From Chelonoidis abingdonii (Eukaryota; Chordata; Testudines; Testudinidae): DNA of 64,000 nucleotides. Numbering within the stretch: the stretch's first letter is position 1; every line of letters starts with the position of its first letter. The translations under genes and the position numbers were made by a program. The stretch spans positions 17,277,713 through 17,341,712 of the forward strand of contig NC_133770.1 in the NCBI RefSeq assembly GCF_003597395.2. Reading direction: 5' to 3'. The notes below the pieces were generated by a model. It did not search any database. It had not been told where the DNA came from and saw only the letters and a program-made list of their open reading frames with translations. Positions 1-12,013 of this stretch are shown piece after piece.

Positions 1-165
1 GTGATTATTCTACTGGTTGCCAGGTCTCATAAGGACTTCTAACAGATAATTCTTGATGTTTTGTCGATTAGTTTTTGAACGAGGTGCAGCACAGTGTCTA
101 TATTACAAAATAGAGCTGACTATTACAATAAGTAAATTTACTATGTATGCTCCCCAGTTCCACAT

Positions 166-473
166 CAGGGGTAGGCAACCTACGGCACATGTGCCGAAAG
201 TGGCATGCAAGCTGATTTTCAGCGGCACTCACACTGCCTGGATCCTGGCCACTGGTCTAGGGAGATCTGCATTTTAATTTAATTTTAAATGAAGCTTCTT
301 AAACATTTTGAAAACCTTATTTACTTTACATACAATAGTTTAGTTATATATTATAGACTTATAGAAAGAGACCTTCTAAAACCGTTAAAATATATTAACG
401 GCACACACAACCTTAAATTAGAGTGAATAAATGAAGACTCGGCACACTACTTCTGAAAGGTTGCTGACCCCTG
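166..473. mobile_element. Non-autonomous hAT-like DNA transposon with target duplication
   Basis: The ends are imperfect inverted repeats: it starts CAGGGGTAGGCAACCT and ends AGGTTGCTGACCCCTG. The 8 bases before it (ttccacat) and after it (gtccacat) match at 7 of 8 positions, as expected for an hAT 8-bp target duplication. The 308-bp interior is AT-rich and has no transposase, so it would depend on a transposase supplied elsewhere. Orientation is arbitrary. Confidence 0.85.
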
Positions 474-481
474 GTCCACAT

Positions 482-1839
482 CATCCAACACGTTAATAAC
501 AAAGAGCTGGGATAGAACTGGGGGAGGTTTTGACAAGAGCTCATTTCTTCTGTTTTTGCCCGCAAACACCATCAGGGATAGTGCTGGCTTTGGGCCCCAT
601 TTTATCTAAACTCTCCCAAGTTTAAGACAATTTAGATACTTTTGGATCATCTCTAGAAACAAATTTTTAGGCTTAGTATGTAAATTCTAATTGAGTACTC
701 TGAGTGTTTCCTACATAAGAGTGGGTTAAATCACCTTCTACAAATAAACACATCTTTGTTTGCCTTTTTCCCAGAAACCAACTTTCATTTTAAATTAAAA
801 TACTCTAAAGCAAGTTGTGTTTGAATAATACAAAAGGTTACATATTAATCTGAAATGACTGGGTAAAGACTCAGAAAAACTTTGTTGCAAATGACAAGTC
901 CGCATGAAACAGATTTACTAAAGTAATGCAAGAAAAGTCTTACCTGTCCCTCATTTAAAAAAAAATGTGCATTCCCAGACATGCATCCACTACTCATTTC
1001 TTCCTTAGCAGAAAAGTTATTGACATTAGTGTTCCCGTTATGCTTGGGGAGCCAGTTGTACAACTGATAGTTTAACAGTAAAGTTTTAATGTCCTTGCAA
1101 GTACTACAAAGAAGAAAAAATAACCGTTGCTTTTTGAAGCCTAATAGATTGGAGAGCCACAAGAAGGAATTCCTATCTAAATGCAAATCAAGGCACAACC
1201 ATCTTGAATGCATGAATAGTTACAAATGGTAATTTTCCCACTATTTGCTAATGTTTCATGCTACAATTATAGTCTTACACAACTGGAGTATTTAACAGTT
1301 ATTCTGTTCAGAATGCAACAATGCATATTTTAGTTTTTTCTAGTCATATAAGCAGCCCAAAATATTCTTCTTATGTAGCAATTTGTTTAAGCACATTTAA
1401 TTTAAAATATTGTTATTCCTTGTTTCTGGTTTAATTAGTTTTGCTCCAGAAATACATAAAGGCTAAAGCGGTCAGAAAAGAAAAAGGGTTAGATTTGCTC
1501 GCTGAACTATGAACAAAGTCTCCTACTTGTTTGCTAGAGTGTGACTTGTGTAGAACTGATTTTCATAGTTTATTAGCAGCCTGATGCAGTGGATGTAGCG
1601 ATGCTGAAGTTAGCACCACAACTGGATCCTTACCCTTCCTCATACAAAAATCGAAACTGCATATAATTGTACAATTAACTTTGGGCATATACGTTTGCAA
1701 TCCATCTGAGTGCAAAGGGCTGGACACATGCTCCTCAACACCTCTAAAACCCTGGAGTGGAGATGTCTGGGTGATTTTGCACAGAACAGCTGTGCAGGAA
1801 GTGTGGAGTTTCCAGTAAAGGATCTCTGTACACAAAAGT
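482..1839. other. AT-rich non-coding stretch
   Basis: No gene, tandem repeat or recognisable transposon was found here. Short ORFs on both strands have no recognisable domain and look like chance. Intron or intergenic DNA is the likely identity. Confidence 0.5.
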
Positions 1840-1895
1840 CCAGATTTCACGGTCCATGATGCATTTTTCATGGCAACAAATTCAGTAGGGCCCTA
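1840..1895. mobile_element. Terminal fragment of an hAT-like element, same family as 15470..16130
   Basis: The segment carries a 'tttcacggtccatgatgcat' style block, then 'tttttcatgg' and the terminus 'tagggccc'. This matches the right end of the complete copy at 16085..16130 almost word for word. No matching left end was found upstream, so it appears to be a truncated copy. How far it extends to the left is uncertain. Confidence 0.6.
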
Positions 1896-2370
1896 TACAT
1901 TGATGATATCAACTGAAGAAAAGGGTCCCAGTTTGACAGTATCAGGCTGTTGCCTTCCAGGAATGCCAGGCCCAATCCAGTGCTTCCTCAGACAGTGAAC
2001 TAATTACCAGGCATACCTTGGCATGGTCAGAAGAGTATGTCTGGGGACAGTTAGAACTGAAGGCGCTACTGATTCACAAATTCCTGGAAACACTGAGGAT
2101 TACCATCAAACCGTTCTGGCAAAGGATTTGCAGTGATGCTACTTGGAGTGGATTCCACAGGCTGTGCCCACAGAATTGTATTCTCAGTGTTGTGCTGGCT
2201 TGCCAACGCCTGCAACGGTTGGTTCTCAGCAATTGCGCAACTTAACTCTGTTCTGTTTGGCTGGCAGCCTGCTCACTTGGCCTAGCCTGGTTCTTCCCGG
2301 AGCGGAGATTGGCCAATTGGCTCCATCCATATACCTTTCCTAGGCCAACCTCTTAGGGTAATGGTCTGCA
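1896..2370. other. Unassigned non-coding stretch
   Basis: Nothing recognisable. Two overlapping plus-strand ORFs (2018..2245 and 2143..2343) have no visible domain, signal peptide or splice context. Confidence 0.4.
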
Positions 2371-2620
2371 CAAACTGTTGAGGCTGGGATATAGGCACCA
2401 GGTCTAGTATTTGGAGCAGGAGTCAGAACTGGAAGTCAAGCCAAGGGTCAGAGCCAGAATCAGAATCATGAGTTGAGCCAAGGGTCAGAGTTGGAATTTG
2501 AGACTGGGAGCAAGGATCAAGAACCTGGAACAGGACAAGAAGGCAGAAACAAGGCAGGGAAGCAGTAACTAGGAGTCAGGTGAGAAGGCAGGGTCCAGTG
2601 TAGCAGGCAGGTAGAGCCCA
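2371..2620. repeat. Degenerate purine-rich internal repeat
   Basis: A short motif of the type 'aagggtcagag(c/t)' recurs with drift (for example near 2442 and 2479), mixed with 'gaatcagaatcatgag' and 'caaggatcaagaacc'. The strand is strongly purine-biased. This looks like an old minisatellite or part of an LTR-type repeat. The class cannot be decided by eye. Confidence 0.45.
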
Positions 2621-3400
2621 GATGCGTGGACAACTTTCTGTGTTTCTTTTTGAGTTTAAGTAGGAAGCCCTCACCTATCAGTGGTCCTGGTATTTCTCCA
2701 GTCAGACCCTGGGAGAGGCCTGCCTGATGTAGTTTCAGGTTTCATGGTCTCTCCACTCAGTTAGTAGCAAGCCACTGCGTCGGAGCAGGAGGTTACCACT
2801 GATTGGGAATCTCAAGACCCAGATGCAAGACCCATGGAGTGATGACATTCTGCATCAGCCCCAAACAAATTAGTAAGGAAGGGGATGTCTCATCCAAAAT
2901 ACTACATTGAGCTGTTTTTCTTCGCCTATCTGGAGGGGATGTAATAAAATTTTCTCTAGTCTTAAAGGGCTTTTGAAACATTAGATGCTATAATTATTGT
3001 TATTTACTGTATGTGTGTGAAGGTGGTAGGAAACCAAACATTCCTGTTTGTGTAGAACGCAGCATCCCAATCTGTCACAAGAACAAATCCCTGAGAACAC
3101 TGCACACATCAGTGCTCCATGCTCTCAACACCAGAAGTGAGCCAGTGGAGAACAGAGTATTGAATTAATCTGAAAGGTCCTCAATGGGTTGGACATCTCC
3201 ATTCTTGACCCATAGTGACAGCTGTGCTCTTCTGGAATAATTCAGCTAATCATACTGGAGGACAACGCTTGTGAGAGCCTACAACTGTAAAATGACTTAC
3301 ATTACCAAGAATTAATGGCCATCACAAATCTTACCTCTTTCTGCTCTAAATGCAAGGCACATTTCTTTGGCTTTGCTGTCTCTAACAAACTCATAGCAAC
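2621..3400. other. Unassigned non-coding stretch
   Basis: No coding signal or known repeat boundary was recognised. Confidence 0.4.
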
Positions 3401-3401
3401 A

Positions 3402-3424
3402 ATTTTATTTATTTATTTATTTTT
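3402..3424. repeat. (ATTT)n microsatellite
   Basis: Simple tandem run of the tetramer attt. Confidence 0.9.
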
Positions 3425-3559
3425 AAAGAAACTTTACCAATACAAGACCCTCCACTGCACATGACTCTTCCCCTGGAGAGAAGATAAAAGAACAAACAAC
3501 AAGCGACAGATATGCGATCATGTTGTTTGAGTCACTTACTGGAAAGCCCTCAGATCATA

Positions 3560-3880
3560 GATGCTGACTCCATGGGTGCTCCGGGGCTGGAGCACCCACG
3601 GGGTGGGGGGGCGGGGGGAATGGTGGTTGCTGAACACCCACTGGCAGCCTCTTATCAGAACCTCTCCCTCCCTGCGCCTCCTGCCCTCTGCAATTGGCTG
3701 GTTTGCAGTCTGCAGGAGGCTCTGGGTGGAGGAGGAGCAAAGGATGCAGTGCACTCAGAGGAGGGGGAGGAATGGGGTGAGAAGAGGTGGGGCGGAGTGG
3801 GGGCGAGAAGAGGTGGGGCAGGGATTTGTGAGGGTGGGGTCTTGGGGGAAGGGGTGGAGTGGGGGCAGGGCCTGGGGGGA
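3560..3880. repeat. GC-rich interspersed repeat, probable truncated DNA transposon
   Basis: A sharp jump to GC-rich, G-runs-on-top sequence begins with a perfect 9-bp hairpin: gggtgctcc at 3574..3582 and ggagcaccc at 3589..3597. The composition resembles the GC-rich interiors of the other short transposons in this window (6.2 kb, 51.4 kb, 53 kb). The right end runs into the CA repeat and no terminal repeat is visible there. Overlapping ORFs here come from the biased composition. Confidence 0.45.
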
Positions 3881-3883
3881 GCG

Positions 3884-3920
<37 letters not shown>
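3881..3920. repeat. (GC)n(CA)n dinucleotide microsatellite
   Basis: Five GC units pass directly into about 15 CA units. Alternating purine/pyrimidine DNA of this kind can adopt Z-form and is normally length-polymorphic. Confidence 0.95.
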
Positions 3921-3924
<4 letters not shown>

Positions 3925-5538
3925 ACTCTGCGCCTGTGCTTCAGATACTATGGCGATGAGCATCATAAAAGAACCTATATAGAACAGAATACCATTTCCT
4001 AAAGTGCAGGGCACATCTCCTCAGGGGACACAGACCTAGCTGGGTTAAGGGCACAGAAAATGTGTACGTATTTAATAACATACAGCAGGGCTGAAGAGGC
4101 GGACAATTGGTTTCATTTTCCTGAAGAGTGATTTAGCTTTCAAAGGTTTGAGAAATTCTGGCCTTTCAGACGAGAGGAGTTTAAGGACAAGCTCAACAGT
4201 CTTCAGAGCATAATGGAAAACCCACCTCCTCCCACCATAGCCAAAGACAAGGAAATCGTGTACGCACACACAAATTAGGAAGCAAAGTGCCCAAGGACTG
4301 GCAAAGGGAAAATCAATAAAGTCTGACATTGATAACGTGATGCCAGTCTTAATTGCTGTATTTGGGACTTATATACTATGGTTGATGGGCCTCTTAGAAA
4401 CAGCACATATTTAATAATTTCTTTGTGAAGGAAGGGTTCCCTGAAACAGTTTTTTCACTAGAAGTTTGTATCCACCAGCAGTCCCAAGTGGGATTGGTTG
4501 GGTGGGAAATCCTTTCCCAGTTTACCGGCATTAAATAGTCTCCCAGCTGCAGCTGTTCTGCCATCCTTATCTTTAATTATAGATAATATTAATTTAAGCA
4601 GTTAATATATTAAAAAAGGATGCTACATTGTGCCTTCAGTTACACCTGTGGATCTTAGTTTCAGTGGAATGTAGGGGTGTAATAAAGAATTTAGCCCATT
4701 GTGAACAATTAAAGAAACTATCACCAATCATATGTGGATAGCAAGCTCAGAGTCAGGAATGAGGAAACTGGATGAAATGGAGAACTTACTATTCTGAAGC
4801 ATTTTTGCTATATTTTCCCTACAGTTCTATTATTGAGAATCTCAGAGAATTGATCCTCCTCCTGAAGTCACTGGGAGTTGTGCTATTGACTTCAATGGGA
4901 ACAGTAACTGATCCTTAACAGAAAGGCTAACTTCAGGATTCTTGACCATTATCTTGCACAAAGGTAGAATGTCCTTACAGCATTGTGCCAGTGAGTTAAC
5001 CACAAAACTTACATTTTGAACCAGAAAATTTTGGCATCTTAGTACAGCTCTTCCAACCAATACGTAACAAAAATGTAATGCTTTTGGTGAACATGTCTGC
5101 AATATGTAAAATGGAAACCATTTTTGACCTGTTTTGCTAGTAATAAATTAGGACACGCTAACACCTGGTGAAATTGTTTTTGAGTACACATTTCAAGGCT
5201 GAATTGCAAAAGTTATATATTTGTGGGGAGAGAGCTAGAGGTATCTGGCTAAGATACCTGATGCTATAATACACATTACATACATCTACAAATGTAAGAA
5301 TATTACTGTGACCCAAAAAACTCTTAATGCCAACTGGCAAGGGAGTTACAAGAATATCCTGTACATTCTGCTTCACCAAAGAATGTCATACGATATCTTA
5401 AATGAAAGCCAGCATTATGCGTGCTGGTCACCATTATCACCGTGAAATGTCTGTACAAATACTAATAAGGAGCTATGTACGTATACTGAAAATGTGGTTT
5501 AAAGACCATCTCAAGGCAGAATTGACAAACAGGTCTTC
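3921..5538. other. Non-coding stretch
   Basis: No gene recognised. Near 4870..4900 there is a short relic of a dispersed sauropsid repeat containing 'ttgacttcaatgggaac'. That motif type recurs in foldback repeats elsewhere in the window. Confidence 0.45.
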
Positions 5539-5690
5539 TAGAGAGACAAAGGGGGTAATATCTTTTATTGGACCAACATCTTTTGGTGAAAAAGACGCTT
5601 TTGAGCTACATAGAGCTCTTCTTCAGGTCTCTCTCACCAATAGAAGCTGGTCCAATAAGAGAGATTATCTCACTCACCTTGTCTCTCTAA
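5539..5690. mobile_element. Foldback MITE (Tc1/mariner-like inference)
   Basis: Two arms of about 60 bp are inverted copies. The left begins tagagagacaaaggggg and runs through 'aatatcttttattggacc'. The right reads 'ggtccaataagagagat' and ends ccttgtctctcta. Almost the whole element is palindromic with a short centre. A more decayed relative lies at 38386..38466. No transposase is present. The superfamily is inferred from recall of a common sauropsid repeat, not from a proven target duplication. Confidence 0.7.
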
Positions 5691-6180
5691 TATCCTGGGA
5701 CCAACATGACTACAAAGCTGCAAAAAACATGTTTTGTGTCTGAGGAAAGATGTTTATTCATTTGTCTCTGTCAGCATGTGAATAAAGCATTGTAAGCTAA
5801 TACAATGGCTACACATCTACATATGGAGTAAACAGGGGGAGATGATATCAAAAGGGCAGCAGCACAGCACCATGGGAATTATCCTGACTCAGTACAGACA
5901 ATGAACTTTGGGGCCACTAAGAAGGCAAAAAGACACCCTTTGATCCTCCAGCAGGAAAGTAAACAGGCACCGTGTTTACATTCATGAAAACTGGATCTCT
6001 GCCTGCCTTAGTGGAAAATGCTGCAAAAGGCTTTGGGTGAGATAAACTTCTTTAGACAGGCAGTTAACCTGTTAAACTAAGTTTAGGCTTTAGAAAACAT
6101 GTTATGATTTTTATATGTAAAAAGCTGATTTATCCAGCATGTTGCAGGAATGGGGGGTGCCCGTAAGTGAAAAATGCCGT
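5691..6180. other. Non-coding stretch
   Basis: No feature recognised between the foldback element and the GC-rich palindrome. Confidence 0.4.
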
Positions 6181-6191
6181 TTAACAAAGAA

Positions 6192-6593
6192 GGAGGGAGT
6201 TTGGGTGCAGGAAGGGGCTTGGGGAAGCGGGTTGGGGTGAGGTGTGGGGTGCCGGATCTAGGGGGCACTCACATCAGGCATCTCCCCAGTGGCGACCTGT
6301 CCCAGCTGCTCCTACGTGGAGGGGTGGCAGGCAGGTTCACACACTGCCCCCGCTCTGCCTCAAGTATTAGCTCTGCAGCTCCCATTGGCTGGGAACCATG
6401 GCCAATGGGAGTGTGGGGGCGGTGCCTGCGGGCATAGACAGCATGCAAGGCTGCCTGCTGTGCCTCCGCCTAGGAGCAGCCAGGACAGGTCACCGTTTGT
6501 GGGGAGCCGCCCAAAGGTGAACGCCCCTTGAATCTGGCACCCCATGCCCCAACCTGCTGCCCCCAACCCCCTCCTGCACTCAAACTCCCCCCC
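6192..6593. repeat. Long GC-rich imperfect palindrome (about 400 bp)
   Basis: The left arm starts ggagggagtttgggtgcagg. The right arm ends cctgcactcaaactcccccc, its near reverse complement. Matching continues inward: 'gacctgtcccagctgctcct' on the left pairs with 'aggagcagccaggacaggtc' on the right. The centre is cccattggc at 6381..6389 facing gccaatggg at 6401..6409. The whole unit could fold into one long hairpin. Part of the core recurs inside the hAT-like element at 52945..53738, so this is probably a non-autonomous transposon family. ORFs on both strands are by-products of the symmetry. Confidence 0.75.
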
Positions 6594-6829
6594 AGAGCCC
6601 ATGCTTCACGGCCGGCCCTGCGCCAAATGGACTTTAAACTGGAATTTCAATGAAGATTAGAAATGTCGGTTTATAGAGCTTTCTGGCTGGTGAAGTGCCG
6701 GATAAACAGCTTTTACTTTATTCCATTACCCTTACTATCTCTTGAATCTTTGATCATTAACTTCTTCTTCAATGCTGATCCTGAGCAGCAACTTCCCCTA
6801 CTCTGCAAGTACCAGGGGCGGGGGGGCTC

Positions 6830-7480
6830 AACCCTTGACCCACCCATGCCACCCCTTCCCCCAAGCCCCCACCCTTAACCTGCCTCTTCTTTCCCCCCTC
6901 CTCCCCCTCCCTCCTGCCTGTGGCAATCAGCTGGCTTGTGACATTCAGGAGGGAGGGGGAGCCTGTGCACCAAGTCCTTGCTCTTCCCCCCTCCCTCCTG
7001 AACACCGCAAGTCGGCTGATTGCTGGAGGCAGGGGAGGTGCGCTGCATCCTCACTCCTCCCCCTTCCCTCCTGCCTGCAGCAATCAGCTGGCTTGCAACG
7101 TTCAGGAGGGAGGGGGGAAGAGAGGAAGAGTGAGAACTCGGCATGCAGGCTCCCTCCTCCCTCCCCTGCCTCCTGCCAGCAGCAATCAGCTGGTTTGCTG
7201 ATTTCATGCCAAGTCCTCGCTTCTCCCCCCTCCCTCCTGAACGCCGCAAGCCAGCTGAGGCAGGAGGCAGGGGGAGGTGGGGGAAGATGCTGATCTGCGG
7301 GGTCTGCCGGCGGGTGGGAGGCACTGTGGGGAGGTGTAGGCGAGCTGATTAGGGGGCTGCTAGCTGTGGACAAAGCAGGCAGCCAAATGACATTATACTG
7401 AAGCATTGCACAATTTTAAATGGAGCATGTTCTGTAACTGAGCAGGGACAAAAGGACGTTAAGTGGGGAGTTACTGTACT
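6830..7480. repeat. GC-rich element with alternating inverted modules
   Basis: The module 'caatcagctggcttg' plus 'ttcaggagggaggg' occurs forward near 6922 and 7082 (and partly near 7184). It is inverted near 6985 ('ccctccctcctgaac') and near 7227. The block ends at 7370..7480 with 'cgttaagtggggagttac'. The several ORFs listed over this block are the same repeat read in different frames. It is probably a non-autonomous DNA transposon with an internally repeated core. The left boundary is approximate. Confidence 0.55.
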
Positions 7481-8645
7481 CTGAGAGAAATATGTAGTTT
7501 AGGCTCTGGAGCTTGAGTCTTTCCAAGGCTGACAGGGAGGAACCACTCAAAGCCACTACAACGGCCTACGGAGGTAAGAGGTTTGTTTCACAGCTCTCAG
7601 AGCTTTGTACTAGCCTAACAGAGACTACCTCGCTCCCTGTGCCATACTGCCAGTTGTGATCAGTGAAGGTGCTCAAGCAAGAGTCTCTTTAGTATAAAAG
7701 AAGAAGCTGCTGACAGGGCAGTCTCCATGAAGGGCCCTCTGATTTTGGTTATTTTGGGTTGAGGGAGGGAGTTCCAGATATGGTATCCATGGCATACTTA
7801 CTACAAGACTCCTTTAGAGAGACAGGGATACAATAAGGGCTATTTATGAAGGAAGGAGGTTGGTTTGGCTTTGGTGGTCCTGTACTTGGTTGTTATTTTT
7901 TTAACTTATGAAGGTGAAGAAACTGCTGGTTTTAATTTTATTTTGACTATCTTTAACTTTTGGTAAAGTCACCTAGAGTTCAGAATAGGTGGTGGTGTTC
8001 GTCAGGGGAGGGAGAGAGGAGTTAACACCTATTACAGAAATAAAAAGTATTATTTAAGGCTCTCTGTAGATGCCAGCCTACACCACTGCATTGGTTTGTT
8101 TCTAAAGTTATTTTCACAACCACTAGAGCTAAAAACATTTAAAATAAATAAATAAAAGCCTACATTATGGTTCACAATTTCATAGCTGGTGAACATGTAT
8201 GCATACTAATTTGTGTATTGTGCTTTTATCAGAAAGTCATATGCTAATTCTTTGAAAATGATCAGTTTTGAATATATTTCTGAATTGTTTAGGAGGAAAC
8301 TCTAAACGTGGGGAGCCAAAGCAGTGATCTACTTCAGCAGTGATCCTGTATGTAAACTGTTACTTCAAGTCAGAGTCTAACAACAGGGTAGTGATCTATA
8401 AAATAACTCAGGCCCAGATCCCCAAATGTACTCAAAGGTAAATCCCAGTTTTGGGCACCACTGCGATACACAAAACCCTCACTCAGCTGCCACCTTATCC
8501 TGTAGTTGCCTACATTCAATAGCTACATTTTTGCTATAAAAGTTCTCTGATCACCTAAGTTTCTGTCTCTGCCTTAGTCTAGAAATCCAGATGCCTATCT
8601 CCCACTTTAGCTCCAGTGCGATCCACAAACTGGGGGAACGTAGGC
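7481..8645. other. Non-coding stretch
   Basis: AT-rich, with no gene or repeat boundary recognised. Confidence 0.45.
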
Positions 8646-8649
8646 AGAA

Positions 8650-9085
8650 GAGTGTGTATCTCACCTGTGAGACCCGATCTGGTAGATGGCCTCTAAGCAC
8701 TCCTGTCAGATTGGGTCTCAATCAAAATCTGGGTGGGAATGGTGACCACCTTACCACTTTTAGCCAAGTAGTTAGAAGTGCTCACCTGGGATGTGGGAGA
8801 TCTACACTCAAATTCCCCTCTCTGTCTGAGAGAGAAAATATTTGAACAGTGGTCTCCTATCTTTCAGGAGGGTTCTCTAACCACTGAACTATGGGATATT
8901 CTGATGTGGAGCTCCCTTAATCTCTTCACTTTGGATAAAAACCTAGAATCACTAGGCAAAAAGAGAGAGAGAGTGAGTGACTGTACAGCTTGGTGGTTAG
9001 GGTACCTACTTCCCTACCTGGAAAGTGGGAGACCTAAGATTCAGTCTCTCTGCTCCAGTGACAATTTATACACAGTGAAACAACT
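8650..9085. repeat. tRNA-derived SINE-like repeats
   Basis: At 8990..9056 the text 'ttggtggttagggtacc' resembles a Pol III box A, and 'aagattcagtctc' lies where a degraded box B would be. A related unit sits at 8765..8890, with 'cacctgggatgtgggag' and 'actcaaattcc', followed by an inverted piece 'ctctaaccactgaact'. No cloverleaf of a functional tRNA can be drawn. The family name is not certain. Confidence 0.5.
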
Positions 9086-9164
9086 TCAACCTGAGTGATT
9101 AAGAGAGTCCCAAATCAGAATACAAGAACTGGATATGGTGGAGAACCTAGCCTTCACATCTGCC

Positions 9165-9572
9165 TCACACCAGCCAGTTGTCGAAGTAGAGGAAAGACAT
9201 GAATCCCCGCCCTCCGCAAATAGGCCCTACCTCTGCCCAGCATTTGGTGAATTCAGGCAGGGCTGAGGACAAGCCGAATGGGAGTACTACGACCATGAAT
9301 CTCAGGCACTTCCTGTGGCTTGGCAATACTGCCACATGGAAGTAAGTGTTGTGAAGATCCAGGGCACCAAGCCAATTATTTCGATCTAGCGAGGGAAGGA
9401 TCATCACTAGGATGACTATATGAAATCTCATATATTTGATGTATTTGTTGAGATTCTGAAGGTTGAATATGGGTCTCAAAGTTCCATGAGTAAAACCCCT
9501 TGCCCTAATGTTGAAGAGGACTTCTTCTATAGTCCCTAAAGCAAGTAACTTCTTGTGGAAGCAGCAATTCAT
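9165..9572 (-). pseudogene. DIRS reverse transcriptase fragment (copy A)
   Basis: The 135-aa frame matches the fingers-palm part of a DIRS-type RT. It reads '..LGTIEEVL..' then the motif A block 'LGALDLHNTYFHVAVL' with the first catalytic Asp kept. Next comes the highly conserved 'VVLPFGLSSALPEFTKC' and a motif C that reads LYFDNWLV where YLDD is expected, so the second catalytic Asp is lost. It ends where the copy is truncated. In a live element this enzyme copies the RNA into DNA. Here it is a relic. Confidence 0.85.
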
Positions 9573-12013
9573 GAGCGAGAACCTGAAAAGGGATGGAACA
9601 AGTGGGCAAGTAGAGGAGATTAAGAAAAACTGGATAGAGTATCACAGTTGCATAGAGCTTAAGACCTATTTGTCCATTGTTATGACTTCCCAAGCATTGA
9701 GAAAGTGGAATAATCTGGCCCCAAATGGGAGAGAAATGACAAGAAGATTGCCAGTAATTTGACTGCTGTCCTCAAGGCGGAAGTCAAAAGGATTTCTTAC
9801 CAAAGGATAACTAAGAATAAGTTGGCTGGTTGGAGTTGAAGCCAGAGGGCTTCTTCCTCTGATTTATGTCTCTTTTTTGGAAAGACATGTTGGCAGAAGA
9901 AGTGTAAGTAGGTTGCCTGTAGTACTGTTGTAATACTGCTTGCCTATAATACCATTGATAGTGCTATGATTCCTGAACCCTGTCCTGCCATCGCTTGGTG
10001 GCTGGTGCGCAGTCTCCTAACAGAGTGTAGGAAGGGATTCTTTAAATGAGTGTAAAAATCTCCATTGTTTTCAGAGAACAGAAACTCACCAGCCAAAGGG
10101 TATAGTATGTTGGATGTCAGGGGCTATACTGGAATTTTTGTGACTAATTGGTTCTTCTAGTTGTTATTGCAGAGACCATACCCTAGAAGAAACATCTGCT
10201 GTGTCAAGCGTCAACTGGATCACTGATGTGGCTGCTAGAGGACCTTCTGCCAGGAAAGCCTTAAACTCTTCCTTTGCATCTTCAGGGAGTTTTTCAGTGA
10301 ATTTAGACGTGATCTAGTTTACAAAGTCATTCTTTTATAAACGAACCTGCTGATTAGCTATGCATGTCTGGAGAGACAAGGTAGAATAAATCTCTTTCTC
10401 CACAGCCTCCTTTTCTTTGGGTGTTAATTTGAACTTGCCCTGTTGCAACCTCTCACTGGTGACAGTGACCACAAGGGAGTTTGGGGTCAGGTGGGAATAA
10501 ATACATTCAAAGCTTTTCATGAGGACATAGTAATGTTTGTCTTACCTGTAGGAGCTAAGGAGATTGGTATGCATCACAAGGTCTTTGCTGGCTCCAAAAG
10601 AGTTTCATTGCAGGGAGGGCAACCCTCTCAGGTGCTGACAACGGAAGAATGTCCAGAGATTGTCTGTGTTCTCTTAGACAAACTTAGCTTAGGTGATCTT
10701 GATAGGACTTAAAATTCCAGAATAGAGGAGGAGAAATCTGGATCCAATGAATCATCTGGTCAGGAGGGTGACAAAGCAACAGGAGCCAATGGATCCTCCT
10801 GTGGTAATGGCTCAGTGAGAACAACATCTGCAGGTGCCCCCAACGTAGGAGGCTATAGAAGTCAACTGGCCAAACAGTCTGGTGATCTCGACCTCAAGTG
10901 TGCTGATGATCAGGACCTTGGAGACAGGAGGCCAGTAGGTACTGGGCCATAATGACCTGTCTGTATTATAGGAATGGTCCTGCTCTTGGTAAAATGTTCT
11001 CCCTCTGGAAACAGCCTGGAAAGCTTACTAGACCAATGCCTAGGAGGAGATGGTGAAGTAGAAGAGGATTCAAAAACAAGCTGCAAAGAGCCATTTGAAT
11101 AATCTGTAGGCAACAGAGGAGCTAAATGAGAAGGGACCACTATACGCTCTGATCTGTCTGTAGCCCAATGAGAAGAGTACTGAAGTCCACACTGTAGTTA
11201 GTATTGCAAATGCACCATAAGATGTTGAGCGGACTATGTTGACACTCAGTGCCGGGATGGACTTCAACACTGGTGCAAATGTATGAAGTACCATTCGTAC
11301 CCTGTCAGAGAAATGCCCAGGTACCAAAGCTGTGGGTGCCAAGAAAGAGATCATTGTTGAAGTCGAGGCATAACTAAAGTACTGACATGGAGAGTGTCAG
11401 TGCCAAAGATGGTACTGAAGTCACAATGTTTGTAGGCTTTCTAGCTGATACCAACACCAGCACAGATGGTAGCCTGTGCACCAAAGCAACAGATCCAAAT
11501 GGGCCAGCAACAGCTGGGGCACCTCCACTACAAAGGACTTATGTACCACAAGAAAGCCTGGAACCGAGACGCAAAGCAAATCAGTTGCTGCCTGATAAGC
11601 CTGTGAACTAGTTGGTACTGACAGCTTCGGTGCCACAGTTGTGCGCATTGGTTCCGGAGTCAATGGCCATTCCACAGATGGTACTGGACTTGACATTAAG
11701 GTACTGATATGTTCTTGCTGTGGTACTGGGGAGATATAGGTTAAGGGTCCAACTCTACCCTGAGTACCTGAGGAGTCCCGGTGATGTTTCGAGCCTTTCT
11801 TTGAGGAAGAAGAGAGTCTCTCCTCAATCTGGAATAGTTCTGGCTGGTTTTATGGGTCCTCATTCATGGAGGCCCCAGGGAGGAAGATCAGCCTTTTTCT
11901 CCAAGAAGAGTCTTAGTCATGACTACCATAACTTCAGCAGCTGCCTGAGGGGCCAGGCTATCTGACGAAGGCCCTGGGGCTGAACCGGGCCTCATCACCT
12001 TCTGCATGAGGTG
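9573..12013 (-). pseudogene. Decayed Gag / RT fingers region (copy A)
   Basis: Lies between the recognisable RT and the cysteine knuckle. Only broken frames remain, for example 10335..10520 with 'LQQGKFKLTPKEKEAVEKEI' and 11070..11354. Their order and strand match the Gag region of copy D. The plus strand shows many 'ggtact' and 'ggtacc' units, as in the arginine/serine-rich part of D. No intact domain is left. Confidence 0.5.

Noticed and set aside
3512..4014. Overlapping ORFs on both strands reaching 156 aa, with His-Thr or Cys-Val runs
   Set aside because: They are translations of the CA microsatellite and the G-rich repeat beside it.
6769..7406. Cluster of six ORFs (up to 173 aa) on both strands
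   Set aside because: They share the same repeated peptide pieces because the DNA is an array of inverted modules. No start context or domain.
8990..9056. Possible tRNA gene
   Set aside because: Box A-like text is present, but box B is degraded and no acceptor stem or cloverleaf can be paired.
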